Below the pieces are notes generated by a model that saw nothing but the letters and a program-made list of their open reading frames with translations, had not been told where the DNA came from and searched no databases. From positions 216,001 to 280,000 of the forward strand of contig JACVVK020000376.1 of assembly GCA_018292915.2 (NCBI GenBank): a DNA stretch of 64,000 bases. Reading direction: 5' to 3'. Of this stretch, positions 49,114-64,000 are shown in pieces. Source of the DNA: Batillaria attramentaria. Its lineage: Eukaryota > Mollusca > Gastropoda > Batillariidae. How positions within the stretch are numbered: position 1 is the stretch's first letter; every line of letters begins with the position of its first letter. The position numbers were made by a program, and so were the translations under genes.

Positions 49114-49904
49114 CTATAAAGTAACCATGACAGAAAATGAAACTGTGTGAGTGAATTCTTGGGCACTGATACTGATAAATACCTTGTTGAATCAATCATC
49201 CTGGCAAATTGGCGGAACTTATTACCTGAGTTACAGTTAAGGAAAAAAAAATGATTTCACTTTTGGTATTTGAGATTTTGACATGAACTCTGAAGCATTT
49301 TTGGATTCCAAAGTGGTGTTCCATGTCAGTAGTCACTATTTCCCACTATATTTGCCCTCCTAAACCTATGCTCTATCAAAGCAAACGTTTCAGATTTTAG
49401 TGCTTTCATGGCATAAAACACAAAGTATGAACGTTATTTTTGTTGGCTACACGTGGTTTACTGTCTAGCACAAAGAGAAAGTTGAGCACAAACACTGTGC
49501 GAAACACAAAGGATACGTTCAAATCTCTCCTGATAACTTGTAGTAGTTGTAGCTTCCAGGCCATTTCTGTCGGTGAAACCATCTGTCATGTCGTCGTCAC
49601 CAAATTCTTGCTGTATCTCTTTTGGCTCTTGCTCAGGAGCGCTAGCATCAACTCGGGAATCTTGCTTGGCGCCGGTAGTGTCTGTCGACGGTGCTTCCCC
49701 GTCTTCAGGACACGCTGCATCGCCCTGCACATCTTCGCCGTCAGAGGACTCATCCTCTGATTCTGCGTTTCTAAAAACTATACGCGATCTATTTTCTCCC
49801 CCAGATTCGTCTTCTTCATAGTTGATAAAAATGTTCTGTTGCTCGCGATCTTTCTCAAACTCAGAAAATAAGCTCTCGTCGCCGAAAATATCATCCGCCA
49901 TCAT
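38694..49904 (-). CDS. ZCCHC8: ZCCHC8, NEXT-complex scaffold, 13 coding exons, 681 aa
   Basis: Scaffold of the nuclear exosome targeting complex, bridging the helicase MTR4 and RBM7 for decay of nuclear noncoding RNA. Coding exons in order: 49904-49517, 49225-49183, 46729-46667, 46226-46133, 45759-45679, 44188-44085, 43652-43572, 43186-43055, 42428-42357, 41886-41738, 41196-41128, 39971-39717, 39208-38694. All are GT-AG with phases consistent. The N-terminus (MMADDIFGDESLFSEFE) recalls the vertebrate protein and is followed by a long acidic stretch. VQVVFQNN...RKYRARIEQF matches the conserved segment before the zinc knuckle. The zinc knuckle is CFNCGGEHRLSEC (290-302), spaced CX2CX3HX4C, one residue shorter than the usual CX2CX4HX4C. 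The PSP domain (about 353-385) includes SYIYRMRLFGYPPGWL. The extreme C-terminus (FSQGIEDHIPYENL...RMKNLFKIIREK) matches the MTR4-binding tail. Exon 2 (43 nt) is the least certain, supported by phase on both sides and position. Human ZCCHC8 is about 707 aa. Confidence 0.93.
40597..40999 (+). mobile_element. SINE family A, full-length copy in a ZCCHC8 intron
   Basis: Starts GGGCGGTCGGTGGTCAAGTG; the B box is damaged (GGTTCAACGCC). Body and (ATT)n tail are intact. It is antisense to ZCCHC8. Confidence 0.8.
41585..41720 (-). mobile_element. SINE family B, partial copy in a ZCCHC8 intron
   Basis: Minus-strand body with CCAAATATTTGTACTGGCC and the GACATTAAAT-like end; the tRNA head is degraded. 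Confidence 0.6.
41945..41972. repeat. Perfect 28-bp palindrome
   Basis: The sequence reads the same on both strands, built from CTA/TAG steps around a central ACTAGTACTAGT. It lies in the ZCCHC8 intron just above the PSP-domain exon. Confidence 0.85.
42092..42251. mobile_element. Possible TTAA-flanked MITE (piggyBac-like), 160 bp
   Basis: TTAA stands at both ends. The inner ends are imperfect inverted copies (left TTAACCTTTAGGCATCG, right complement TTAACTCTTTGACATCG). The inside is GC-rich with a diverged internal repeat around GAGCCGGCTCGCG and GAGCCGCGAACC. It lies in a ZCCHC8 intron. Small and imperfect, so the class is tentative. Confidence 0.4.
43618..43731. repeat. 57-bp tandem duplication across the acceptor and start of a ZCCHC8 exon
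   Basis: 43618-43674 and 43675-43731 are near-identical. The lower copy holds the real 3' splice site and the first ~33 nt of the exon 43652-43572. The upper copy has the same acceptor-like AAG, but splicing there runs into an in-frame TGA. Confidence 0.85.
44289..45517. repeat. Tandem duplication, 615-bp unit, about 99% identical, in a ZCCHC8 intron
   Basis: The first copy starts CATTGGCAATCCGACAGAGC at 44289 and the second at 44905. Only a handful of differences are visible: one G lost from a G run, and single changes such as CGGACCC/CGGCCCC and GTACAA/GTAGAA. Small ORFs inside occur in both copies with no recognisable domain. The pair lies between the 45679-45759 and 44085-44188 exons. 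GTATCA occurs just before and just after the pair. Confidence 0.9.
46930..47760 (-). pseudogene. Second coding-like but broken stretch in the same ZCCHC8 intron
   Basis: The minus strand shows two frames of 80 and 116 codons that overlap in part and contain similar GAAGAATTGCT..GAAGACA blocks, suggesting an internal repeat. No domain is recognised and nothing joins them in phase. It could belong to the same decayed copy as 48421-48960 or be chance. Confidence 0.2.
48421..48960 (-). pseudogene. Degenerate coding-like stretch inside a ZCCHC8 intron
   Basis: On the minus strand the sequence reads as protein-like for 20-40 residues at a time in changing frames (for example EAKIPATPLDLKEMPMNGEE, then LIMEEAPKDFIDHSSLTAV in another frame, then AEWIGTKKV). 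Stops and shifts lie between. GC content is higher than in the surrounding intron and no introns are evident. It looks like a decayed retrocopy, but I do not recognise the parent. A second, similar stretch is at 46930-47760. Confidence 0.3.
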
Positions 49905-50115
49905 GACAGGAAGCAGCAAGTTACTGAGCTGTCAAGCAGCATTGAAAGATCGTACACGCTTTCATGGTAAAATAGCTGAGTAGAAAAATTTGGAGATATA
50001 TCTAACAATTTCATGTAGCAAAACAGTAAACAGTTATTGCTGAATAAATTATTTAACGAATTTATCAAAAGCAAGCATTGGATGTAGTCCGCAGAAACGC
50101 ATGGTCGGCGTAAAG
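49905..50115. promoter_or_regulatory. Divergent promoter between ZCCHC8 and the 567-aa gene
   Basis: Only 211 bp separate the two start codons, which face away from each other. Both 5' UTRs and a shared promoter must lie here unless upstream noncoding exons exist. The right edge overlaps AAGATGGCGGC, a YY1-like motif common at animal start sites. No TATA box was recognised. Confidence 0.6.
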
Positions 50116-51314
50116 ATGGCGGCCAAGCGAAAAGCAGCCGACACAAAAGGTTCATCAGAACAGCCCCATCGTACAGAGCCTTTCAGACTACCATCTGTAT
50201 GCGTGGAGGGGCGACAGATTCGATTTTTATTAATGCATCGAAACAAAACGTTTACTCTTTCAGGGAATATGTCGCAGGCAAGTCAGCTGACAAAGCAACC
50301 CTAATATCCTCAGCCACTGTTCTACTTTCTTTCTATCCACATTGCAGTGAACATTCTACAAGTTACGATAGGACGTGTTAAGGCTTCACAGTTATTGACA
50401 CGCCCGGAATTGTCCCTATGACAGCTTATGATAGCTTACACTTAACCTTTTGTGTGCAGGCGGAATGTCTGCCGTTGTTCTTGGGGTCTGACGTGCTTGC
50501 AGGAATCAAGCAGGACACAAAGAACCACACAAGGATTCATGCCAGATTCGCTTTACAAGGGCTTGCAACAAAACTGCTCCTCACTGGTATAAAGCTGTTT
50601 TGCTTGATCTTGAATTTGAGACCATCCACAGAATTCTAGCGATGAACACTTGACATGTGGTCATTAGCAGTTCTCAGTGGTGCTAGTAACCTGCTTTTGT
50701 TAGCCTCCGGTGTCTATGCTAGGTAACAATGCTGCCTAAAAAAAAATTTTTTTAAATCCACTGTGCAAAGAAAAAACAAACTTTATTTCAACCGAGTTGA
50801 GTTCAGTGTAATGACAACAGCCACAAGAAAAAAAAGAGCTTATTATGATAGATGAACAGGCAAGGTACTAGGTGGATTTTATGGTGAAGACTGGCACATG
50901 GCAAAAACAAGATTGTAATTACTGTATAATTTTGTTGTTGTTGTCATTTGATAAGGAGTTAAAGAACTGCCCAGCATTTCTCACAGACTTTTACCAAAGA
51001 CTCTGACTTTTTTTTTTCTTTTCTTTTTTTTTTTGCTAGGTTTGTTTGGGGTTTTGTTGTTGTTGTTCATGTTGTTGTTTTTTGTTGCTTGCTTTCAGTT
51101 GTAATATATAATAATATATTTACAGACAATTTGAACAGTTTGCTTTTTTGCAGATGTGCGTATTGAGGGTATTCACAACTGCACCACAGTGTGGTTCTAT
51201 AGCATTTTAGGCATGTTCCAGGCAGTCTTCGAATACCATGCTCTGCCTGTGCAGAAACACTGTCTTCAGCACTTTACGGTATTTTTTTAATGTAAGTGTG
51301 TTTGTGTGTGTGTT

Positions 51315-51345
<31 letters not shown>

Positions 51346-53405
51346 GTGGTCATTTATTTCTTAGAGTTAAAATAGAGTATGATATGTATTTGTTTGCTTG
51401 CTTGTTTCTTTTTATTTTGGGGGTCTTTTTTTTTTTTCTTTTTTTTTTTGCTACCCCAACTCCAGTGGTGTTCCTCCCAGGTCATGGGTGGAACCCACGG
51501 AGGACTCGGAAGCTGGGACAATTTTTATTATGCATGATGATGGAGATGCAGATGATAGTAAGATGATGCTATGGAGGTCCATCTGGTTTGGGACTGCGGG
51601 ACAGGGCCGCATTCCACGCTTCCTGTCATAAATATTCCGGCTTTAACCAGGCCCGGGAACTACGGCACCTGCGGTGCCGGCCATGTAATCATCCACGTCA
51701 TACTAAGGGAAGCACCCTGTTTTGGGGGTCTTGGGGGAATGGTTGTTTTTTTGTTGTTGTTGTTTTTGTTTTGTTTTGGTTTTTGTCTGCTTGTTTTTCT
51801 GTATTGGGTACACTATACCAGTGGCTATGATCTTTTCTATTATAAATCCAAGGTTACATTTTGGTGTGTTTCCTGTGCACCCAAACATACACACACACAC
51901 ATACAGATGCATAACCTCACATTATTGTTATTGTGGTGCTCAAGGGGAGTGTTTTTAACTTTCTGTAAAGACATTTTACCTGACGGTCTTTTAAAAAAAA
52001 TTGTGGTAACTGGTTTAGTTCAAAGCAGAATTTTTTCCAAGGGCATTTATATCTTCTTTTTTTTTCTTTTCTTTTTTTTCTTTTTTTTTTTTTTTTTTTT
52101 TTTTGCATTGGTCAGGATACCTGGTTGAGAGTCAGCACAGAAGCGAAGCTGGACGAGACCTACAATGTCACCCCTTCAACCATAGTGTCTGCGCTCAAAC
52201 CTGAAATTCACGGACTGCAGCATAGTGAGGCATACAGATGCGTCCCCTCTGCAAGCATATCAGATAATGCGAGTACTGCTGCCGGCACATCAAAATCTGG
52301 TGTTGCATGTGATGCATCTTTGCAAGACGACTCTTCTGTTGGTGCGCGGAAAGGCGCTTCAAGTGTGGAAAGCCTGCTGATTTCTGGCGTTTCTGACAGC
52401 GGTGAACCTCAGACGAGCTACGTGCACACCTGTCATCACCGCAGGAACCTGAAGACTGAGTGTGAGTGTCAGCTTTACGAAGTCACAGTTGAAAACGGTG
52501 ATGCTACAAGTTGTGAGTTTGATCCAGAGATGCATCAGCCAAAGCAGTTCAAATCATCCAGCGAGCATTGTGTAGTGTGTTCGCAAAGCTTGAAACACAC
52601 TGTGCTTGACATCAACAGTTTCAGTTTGTCAAATGTCATCCACAGATGGGTGGACTATGTGCAGCATGTAAGGGATGTGTTTCATGAGAAACTGAAAGTT
52701 GATACAGCTAACGAGTCCAGCCCCAAGAGATCTTCAGGTGCTAAATGCAAACCCGGTACTAACGCCTGCACTGGCAGGCTAAATGTTCAGAGCAAAGCAA
52801 CACACACGGCAGGTACAGACTATCTTCAGCACATACTGCACCAGACGGACTATATTGAACTGATCCTGGATTTCATGCTGCACAGTTTGAGGTTTGTCCA
52901 ACCACGGACAGACCTGTCCATCATTTCTCAGCCGCTGTGCCTGATATCAACAACTCTAGAAAACATCTCCACCTCAAGGACCACCTCAGATCAGTGGCCA
53001 AACCTTCCAGGAGAAAAGCTGGTGTTATTGACGGCGTTCAGCAGGTGGCTAGGGGAAGAGTTCCACAAAATGGAACCGTTCATCTCGCAGCGCGTCGCAG
53101 ACTTCAAGCAAACACACATCAACAACATTTGCAACCTGCCTCCAGCGGAGGATGTTGTCCAAGAACTTTTCCCACAATGCATGGTGGAGCTGGCGCGGAG
53201 ATGGACGGGGCTTCAGGAACTGCGATCAGCGGACTCCTTGCAAATGGACCACAGCTATGAGCAAGAGGGCAAGGTCATGGAGAGGTCACCAACCCAGAAC
53301 AGGAACCTGTTCCCGATTATCCAGCTGATACTGGAACTGGCGAATAACACCCTGGTCAGTGGTGTCGCGCATGTGGTGTACTGTCAGCTGCGTCATGCGG
53401 CATAG
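50116..53405 (+). CDS. Unrecognised 567-aa protein, 4 coding exons
   Basis: I do not recognise this protein. Coding exons: 50116-50277, 50460-50586, 51154-51278, 52116-53405. Introns 2 and 3 are GT-AG. Intron 1 begins GCAAGT at 50278 and ends TTTTGTGTGCAG, so it reads as a GC-AG intron, and no usable GT donor in frame was seen. Phases agree and the frame is open throughout. The N-terminus is basic (MAAKRKAAD), followed by a compact region (residues about 25-140: FRLPSVCVEGRQIRFLLMHR, FALQGLATKLLL, TVWFYSILGMFQAVF). A low-complexity Ser/Cys-rich middle has two CxxC-like pairs (ECEC, CVVC), then a long helical C-terminal part (IELILDFMLHSLRFV, EDVVQELFPQCMVELARRW, LFPIIQLILELANN). No signal peptide or membrane segment is evident. 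An in-frame ATG at 50101 would add five residues, but 50116 (AAGATGGCGGC) has the better context. It is transcribed away from ZCCHC8. Confidence 0.75.
51450..51715 (-). mobile_element. SINE family C, 5'-truncated copy
   Basis: Minus-strand copy of the body and tail of the element at 5346, from the GTATGACGTGGATGATTACA region to CCAGTGGAGTTGGGGTAG. It lies in the third intron of the 567-aa gene, antisense to it. Confidence 0.75.
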
Positions 53406-53935
53406 TGACATAGCCTCAAGGCTCATTTGACCATATACTACAAGATACAGCTGTCATCGGTGCCAACTGGACCTGCATGCCGGCATCATGCTAATATTGT
53501 ATATACACTAGTGCTAAAAATTGCCTCAGCCTACTGTATTTTCCATCCATGACCTTGGAGGAATAACCAGGCTGGGGAGTCAGTCATTTGGCAGTTTTCA
53601 GCCAAATTACCTATTCTTTCAGCCAAAAATACAAGTTCCAGCCAAAGAAAAGAAAGGGGAACAAAGATTGCACACAGTCATGTATGCAGTCTAACTCCAT
53701 TTTTGAAGACTTGCATACATGTCAAAACCAAGGCAGTATTTTACTTTTGGGTGTCAGGAGAAGCTAAATGCCTTTAAAAATGCTAAAATTTGTTTTCTTA
53801 AGTGGGCCATTGCTGCCATAGTCCCCTAGCATGGCATTGCCTCTGCGCCCTGGTCTAGGTTTCAGTCTTTTTTTTTCTTTTTTTTTTCCACTGTAGCAGT
53901 TTTCTAGCCTGAATAACTCTGAAGTAAGTTGGTTA

Positions 53936-53969
53936 GGAGTTGGGGCAGCAAAAAAAAAAAAAAAAAAAT
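53936..53969 (+). mobile_element. SINE family C tail fragment
   Basis: GAGTTGGGGCAGC followed by an A run of about 20 matches the 3' end of family C. CCATCCATGACCTTGGAGGA near 53545 may be an upstream part of the same broken copy. Confidence 0.4.
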
Positions 53970-54381
53970 GTATGCTGTGCATATCTGTGATAGTTTTGGT
54001 AATGTTTTGTTGACAGGATCTAGGTATCGGCTGTTTCCTGTCAATCTTAAGACAGGTGGGTGAGAAAGGTTTGAGAAAAGGGGGTACAACTACAATGAAC
54101 GGTTGTGTCATCCATCTGAGACGCATTTACTGTCTATGACTGATAAGGCGGCTATTGAAATACACGTATTCCGTCTGTTCCAACCTCCTCTGACTGTAAT
54201 TAACACCTCGTCTGTCATGGGAGTTTTTGTTTGTTTTGCAAAAGAAGCAGATGCTTTGACTTACACTTCAAAGTGTCAGGTCGAGTATGAGAGCTATGAT
54301 GTGTGAGGATATCTACTAGTAGGTTTTGTTGTTGTTCTTTTGTTTGTTTTTTATCCATGCTTTCCACATGCTGAATTCTTT

Positions 54382-54448
<67 letters not shown>

Positions 54449-54847
54449 CAGTGTGTGCATGTGTTTTGGAAGGGAATGCCTTGAAAACATACGCAGCTGA
54501 GCCTTTTCACCCCCACCCCCTCAATATCTTTCCTTTCAACTGTGCAGGGATAACTGCCGGCCATCACCGTACACAGATATAGTTCCCCTGCAGATGACAT
54601 ATCACCTCATCTGTAACGAGATAAGGTTGAGTCGGTGAATGGCCACATTTACAACAGTAACAATGAAGTAACAGACGACCCGACAAAGTAAGTTTGCTGT
54701 GAAAACAACACAGCAAAAACAGAATACAGCTGAAACGTCACCCACCGTGTGAGGCCTCTTCGCTCGCCTTCTCTCGCCGTCGTCGTGCACCCAACCCCCC
54801 ATCTCTCTCTCTCTCTCTCTCTCACTCTCTCTCTCACTCACTCACAC

Positions 54848-54887
<40 letters not shown>

Positions 54888-55068
54888 GCGCGCAAACACA
54901 CACACACTCTCTCTCTCTCTCTCTTAATGCCTAAATGCTCTATCCTGAATAAAAAACGTTTCATCATCATCATCATTCGCTCTCTCTCTCTCTCTCTCTC
55001 TCTCTCCTCGCCGCTCATCTACCTTGCCCGATGTTTCATCGGAAGTTTGATAAACAGGTTCATTCTGC

Positions 55069-55219
55069 AGATAACGGCAGCTCCACCTCTCCCACAGATA
55101 ATGGAGAGTGGCAATGTGTTTTTTGGCACACCTTTCCCTGCACCAGCCACACTATCTGTGACGAAGTGCAAGTTCACACGGTGCGCTTTCAGGGATCCCG
55201 CTGTGCTGAAGGTGCGCTG
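55069..55219 (+). other. Possible isolated exon of unknown gene
   Basis: An acceptor-like TTCATTCTGCAG is followed by an open stretch including MESGNVFFGTPFPAPATLSV and ends at AAG before GTGCGC. A similar TTCTGCAG with short frame occurs at about 55515. Neither connects to a gene model here, so this may be chance or part of an exonised repeat. Confidence 0.15.
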
Positions 55220-55731
55220 ATAGCGTGCTAAATAAAAACGTGTTAGTAGGATTTTAACAGATGTCATCAACACAAAAAGTGTTTTCTATTACTGAAGTGT
55301 GTGCCAGGGTTGTTTGTGATCAGTGGTGGAGGTGGTTTTTATTTGTTTTTCTCTGAACAAATTAAACATTGTTACTGTTGGTTAATATTTATTTTGATTC
55401 TGTCGAATGCTCCCTATACAGATAATTAAAATTATCAAAAGTTGGCATTCGTTTGTTTGTTTGGTTTTTTCGGAGCCATGCTATGGAGACTAAATGTTTC
55501 TCTAGTAAAGATCAATTCTGCAGACGGCGGCAGTTTCAAGCGTTGCTTGTTGGTTGGTTGGTTGGTTTGGATCACGAATGTGCAATACACTGAAGTGTTA
55601 ATCGATGTGGACGATTTCTGCCCGACTTGTGGACGCCAGCATGCTGACAGCTTCAGCTTGTAAGCATAGCGCCAGACATGTAAGAAGTACTAAGAACTGA
55701 ACATCAGATCGGAGTAGTCTGTACTACGGCT

Positions 55732-56012
55732 CTGGGCCCGTATGTAAAACTCGAGGTTAATTTAACCCACGGCTACGGGCCTAACCCAGACTAGGACAAA
55801 AGAAACTCCAAAACAAAAATAAAAAAGGAAGCGAAGAAAGAAAGACAAAAATCCTTCTATAACGACATAGGCACCTTGCTGGAATGGACCCGCTTCCTGA
55901 TTTAAAACCTAAAAAACAACAGAAAATTTAACCCTAGAGCTAGTTTGGGTTCGAGGTTAGACTCTAACCCGGGGCTAAACTCCCTTACCCCGACTTTTAC
56001 ATGCGGGCCCTG
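55732..56012 (-). mobile_element. Inverted-repeat element family E, copy 3
   Basis: Reverse-complement copy of the elements at 1061 and 25500. Starts GGGCCCGTATGTAAAACTCG and ends TTTTACATGCGGGCCCTG on the plus strand. One terminal base differs (CTGGGCCC for CAGGGCCC). Confidence 0.7.
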
Positions 56013-56246
56013 CAGATCTGGCGCGCTAACATGAGCGCGAGAGACAGCAATTAAGAGTGTTGTTTGTTGACTGGAAAAAGCTATTCTCCCACTTCAGAGA
56101 CGCCTTTTGCTGTGTTCCGTTTAGCTTCTTCCCGGCTTGGTCCGAGGTATGATATGAAAATGAAATGAAATGGAACTTTATTTGTCAACGGTAAAACTGA
56201 GGCATTTGTCCAGTGGTCCAGTTTTCATTCTTGCCGTCGCTAATGC

Positions 56247-56301
<55 letters not shown>

Positions 56302-57958
56302 TATCTATCTATCTATCTACGTCCGCTCACAGACACGACATACAAAACGTATAGGTATGAAATGCAAAACACATGAGAGGTAAAAGGTACAGTATATAAG
56401 CAACACATACACGTGACAGTATATACTGGTATCAACACACACACACTATTCATGAGGTATGATTAATGGAGACAGCTTCAACGACTGAAACAATAGACTA
56501 TATAAGACGATTTTCCATTTTATAACTGTTATTTAATGGACAATATAAAGCATATTTAGAATTCTGAATGCATTTTCTGTTTTGAATCAGATAAGTTACT
56601 AATTAGCTCCGCTCACGGGGGGAAAAAATGGCGGCCGATTCCTGATATGTTTTCAGTAGCTGCTCTGAGGGTGGGTGGGTGTTTGGAAGTTTAACTTGGC
56701 TGCTCTGACATCGTTGTTATTTTCTCACACTGGAAAAGTGCTCAAATCCTTTCCCTTCTCCCCAAATGTTCAGAAACGAATGTATTCCCGACTCGGTGCT
56801 TCAGTTCCTGACAACGCAAGTGCTGACACTGGTTTCAACAAACCCAGGGATCCAGCCAGTGTATTCGATTTCAGCGTGGCAAAGTGATTGTCTCTGGGAG
56901 CAAAACAAGCTTATGATAGCTATACCGTGTAACATATCGAAACCGCAATGTGTTCACCGAGATGTTCTGAGCACTAATTAGCAGCTATTGTAGGAAATCC
57001 GATAGCTGTTGGCTGTTTCAGCGCGTCCCTTGCTGGCTGGAAGTCTTCAACACGAAGAAGGGCCATCATCATTAGCTTGCTTTACGTCCTATGGCTTTTG
57101 TAAAGAAGGGCTGGTGCCGGGGTGTATGTTATTGTTTGGGTTATGCAATGGGTTTTCAGTCACCGTGCCGGCGCAGGTGATGTAGGTTTCTGCAGCTGTC
57201 GGCGGTGGCTCCTTGTCTGCCCTTAGTGCCCTACCTCCCGCCCGCCCGCCTCTCCCTTGAGTGTGGGGCCTACCTGTCTCCTGTCTCCGGCTGTGGCGTG
57301 GTGTACTGACACGCCATGGCCTGCGGAACCGGGACGGCCCTGCCTCCCCCTCTTTCTTCTTGGGGTGGGGGAGGCCGGGGGGGGGGGGCACATTATCTTA
57401 TGCCACTTTAAAAACAAAAATCCTTGGACAAAGGGTAGACGAAAGAAAAAAAAAGGGGGGAGGGGGGGGCTGAAGGAGAAAGAAAAAAAAAGAAGAAGAA
57501 AACGAAGAAACTAGAGCTTAGCCTTAATAGCTCCCTAATCCCGCCTCCAGTCCCCCCTCACCCCCCCCCCCCCCCCCACACACACACCGTTTTGTGAAGC
57601 GAGGAACATCAATATCAATAACTCCCCAATCCCCCCCCCCCACCGGTCTTACCCGCCCCCCTCCCCCCTCTCCCCGCGTCGCCCTCGTGTCAGTTTTCGC
57701 GTCAACCGTGCCTCCCCTGGCGGATATGAGCTGACCGAATAACCCGAGTAATCGTGTAAGAAGGCGTGAAGTGAGCTTCGATTTATATTCAGACTGAATA
57801 AACAATACAACTTCTGAGTCTGCTTCGAATCCGGCTGAAGTTTTGTAACTGAAGAAGTCATGTGCAAAATGCCCAATACTCAAACAAAAACACGTAATAC
57901 TGCACCGCTTCAAAATGAAAATAACCAAGTTTACAACAAGAAGTCTCAAAGCTTGGGC

Positions 57959-63796
<5,838 letters not shown>

Positions 63797-64000
63797 GCAC
63801 TGTTCGCTGCTTGGCTCCAGTTTCAGATAAACGTTTGGAACAGTTTATTGACACTTTATTCCAATTTGTGACAGTCTGAAAAGTACCAAAGGCAAGAAAC
63901 AACGGGTAATATCTCATAAAATGTTAACCAGACAGAAACGCTGCTGAAACAAGAAAAGTTACACTGAAACGCTTGTTAGTGTCATTCCGAAAATGTTCAT

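Larger units (their letters stand above)
46730..49182 (-). other. ZCCHC8 intron 2
   Basis: Longest ZCCHC8 intron. It contains the two broken coding-like stretches and a (CA)n array at 49072-49109. No further ZCCHC8 exon is needed: the flanking exons join in phase. Confidence 0.6.
53406..57958. other. Repeat-rich stretch between the 567-aa gene and the coiled-coil gene
   Basis: Begins with the 3' UTR of the 567-aa gene (no nearby AATAAA; the first clear ones are near 54948 and 55233). It holds (GT)n at 54382-54447, mixed (CT)n/(CA)n at 54804-54924, family E copy 3, (CA)n at 56249-56299, and homopolymer G and C runs at 57378-57390 and 57560-57577. No convincing gene. Confidence 0.5.

Noticed and set aside
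49440..49821. Plus-strand ORFs of 82 and 106 codons
   Set aside because: Antisense shadows of ZCCHC8 exon 1, whose minus-strand frame has the right start and splice phase.
53540..53565. A second full SINE family C copy
   Set aside because: Only a short match to the family's 3' half is visible and the expected body is absent, so only the A-tailed end at 53936 is listed.
57257..57949. ORFs of 70-141 codons around G and C runs
   Set aside because: Homopolymer-driven Gly/Pro-rich frames with no splice or domain support.

Overview
This is a 64-kb piece of an animal nuclear genome. Genes are split by many GT-AG introns, splice phases agree across every model I built, and the space between is filled with (CA/GT)n, (CT)n and penta-nucleotide arrays, tRNA-derived SINEs and small inverted-repeat elements. 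The protein set (a LIM plus transglutaminase-like hillarin, ZCCHC8 and VPS37 of invertebrate type) and the SINE style suggest a lophotrochozoan, most likely a gastropod mollusc. That placement is an inference; no mitochondrial or rRNA marker is present. Nothing prokaryotic, no CRISPR array and no rRNA was seen.

Layout. (1) 1-9,200 is repeat-rich: two minisatellites, SINEs, and a 718-bp TA-flanked MITE with 64-bp terminal inverted repeats. Part may be the 3' UTR of the next gene. (2) 9,208-11,947 minus: VPS37B/C-like ESCRT-I subunit, 260 aa. (3) 14,955-31,614 plus: hillarin/LTD-1-type LIM and transglutaminase-like protein, ten coding exons, 961 aa. It has an FPPPP-bearing mini-exon, a second possible first exon at 22,022, and a transglutaminase-like core that appears to lack its whole catalytic triad. 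(4) 31,615-38,693: the long hillarin 3' region, then unique sequence, then a hAT-like element with a zinc-finger-type ORF. (5) 38,694-49,904 minus: ZCCHC8, NEXT-complex scaffold, 13 coding exons, 681 aa. It carries a 615-bp tandem duplication in one intron and a small duplication at one splice site. (6) 50,116-53,405 plus: an unrecognised 567-aa protein, head-to-head with ZCCHC8 (211 bp between start codons), whose first intron appears to be of GC-AG type. (7) 53,406-57,958: repeats and no convincing gene. (8) 57,959-63,796 minus: an unrecognised 357-aa coiled-coil protein, complete in the window.

The genes do not form a pathway. VPS37B works in endosomal sorting, ZCCHC8 in nuclear RNA surveillance and hillarin probably at the cytoskeleton. 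VPS37B and ZCCHC8 both lie on human 12q24.31, so their closeness here may be old synteny. The most interesting points are the pseudoenzyme hillarin with its alternative promoter and zyxin-like FPPPP exon, two CAGGG-ended elements with 5-bp target duplications, a MITE whose ends carry CRE and octamer motifs, and the divergent ZCCHC8/orphan promoter with a GC-AG intron.
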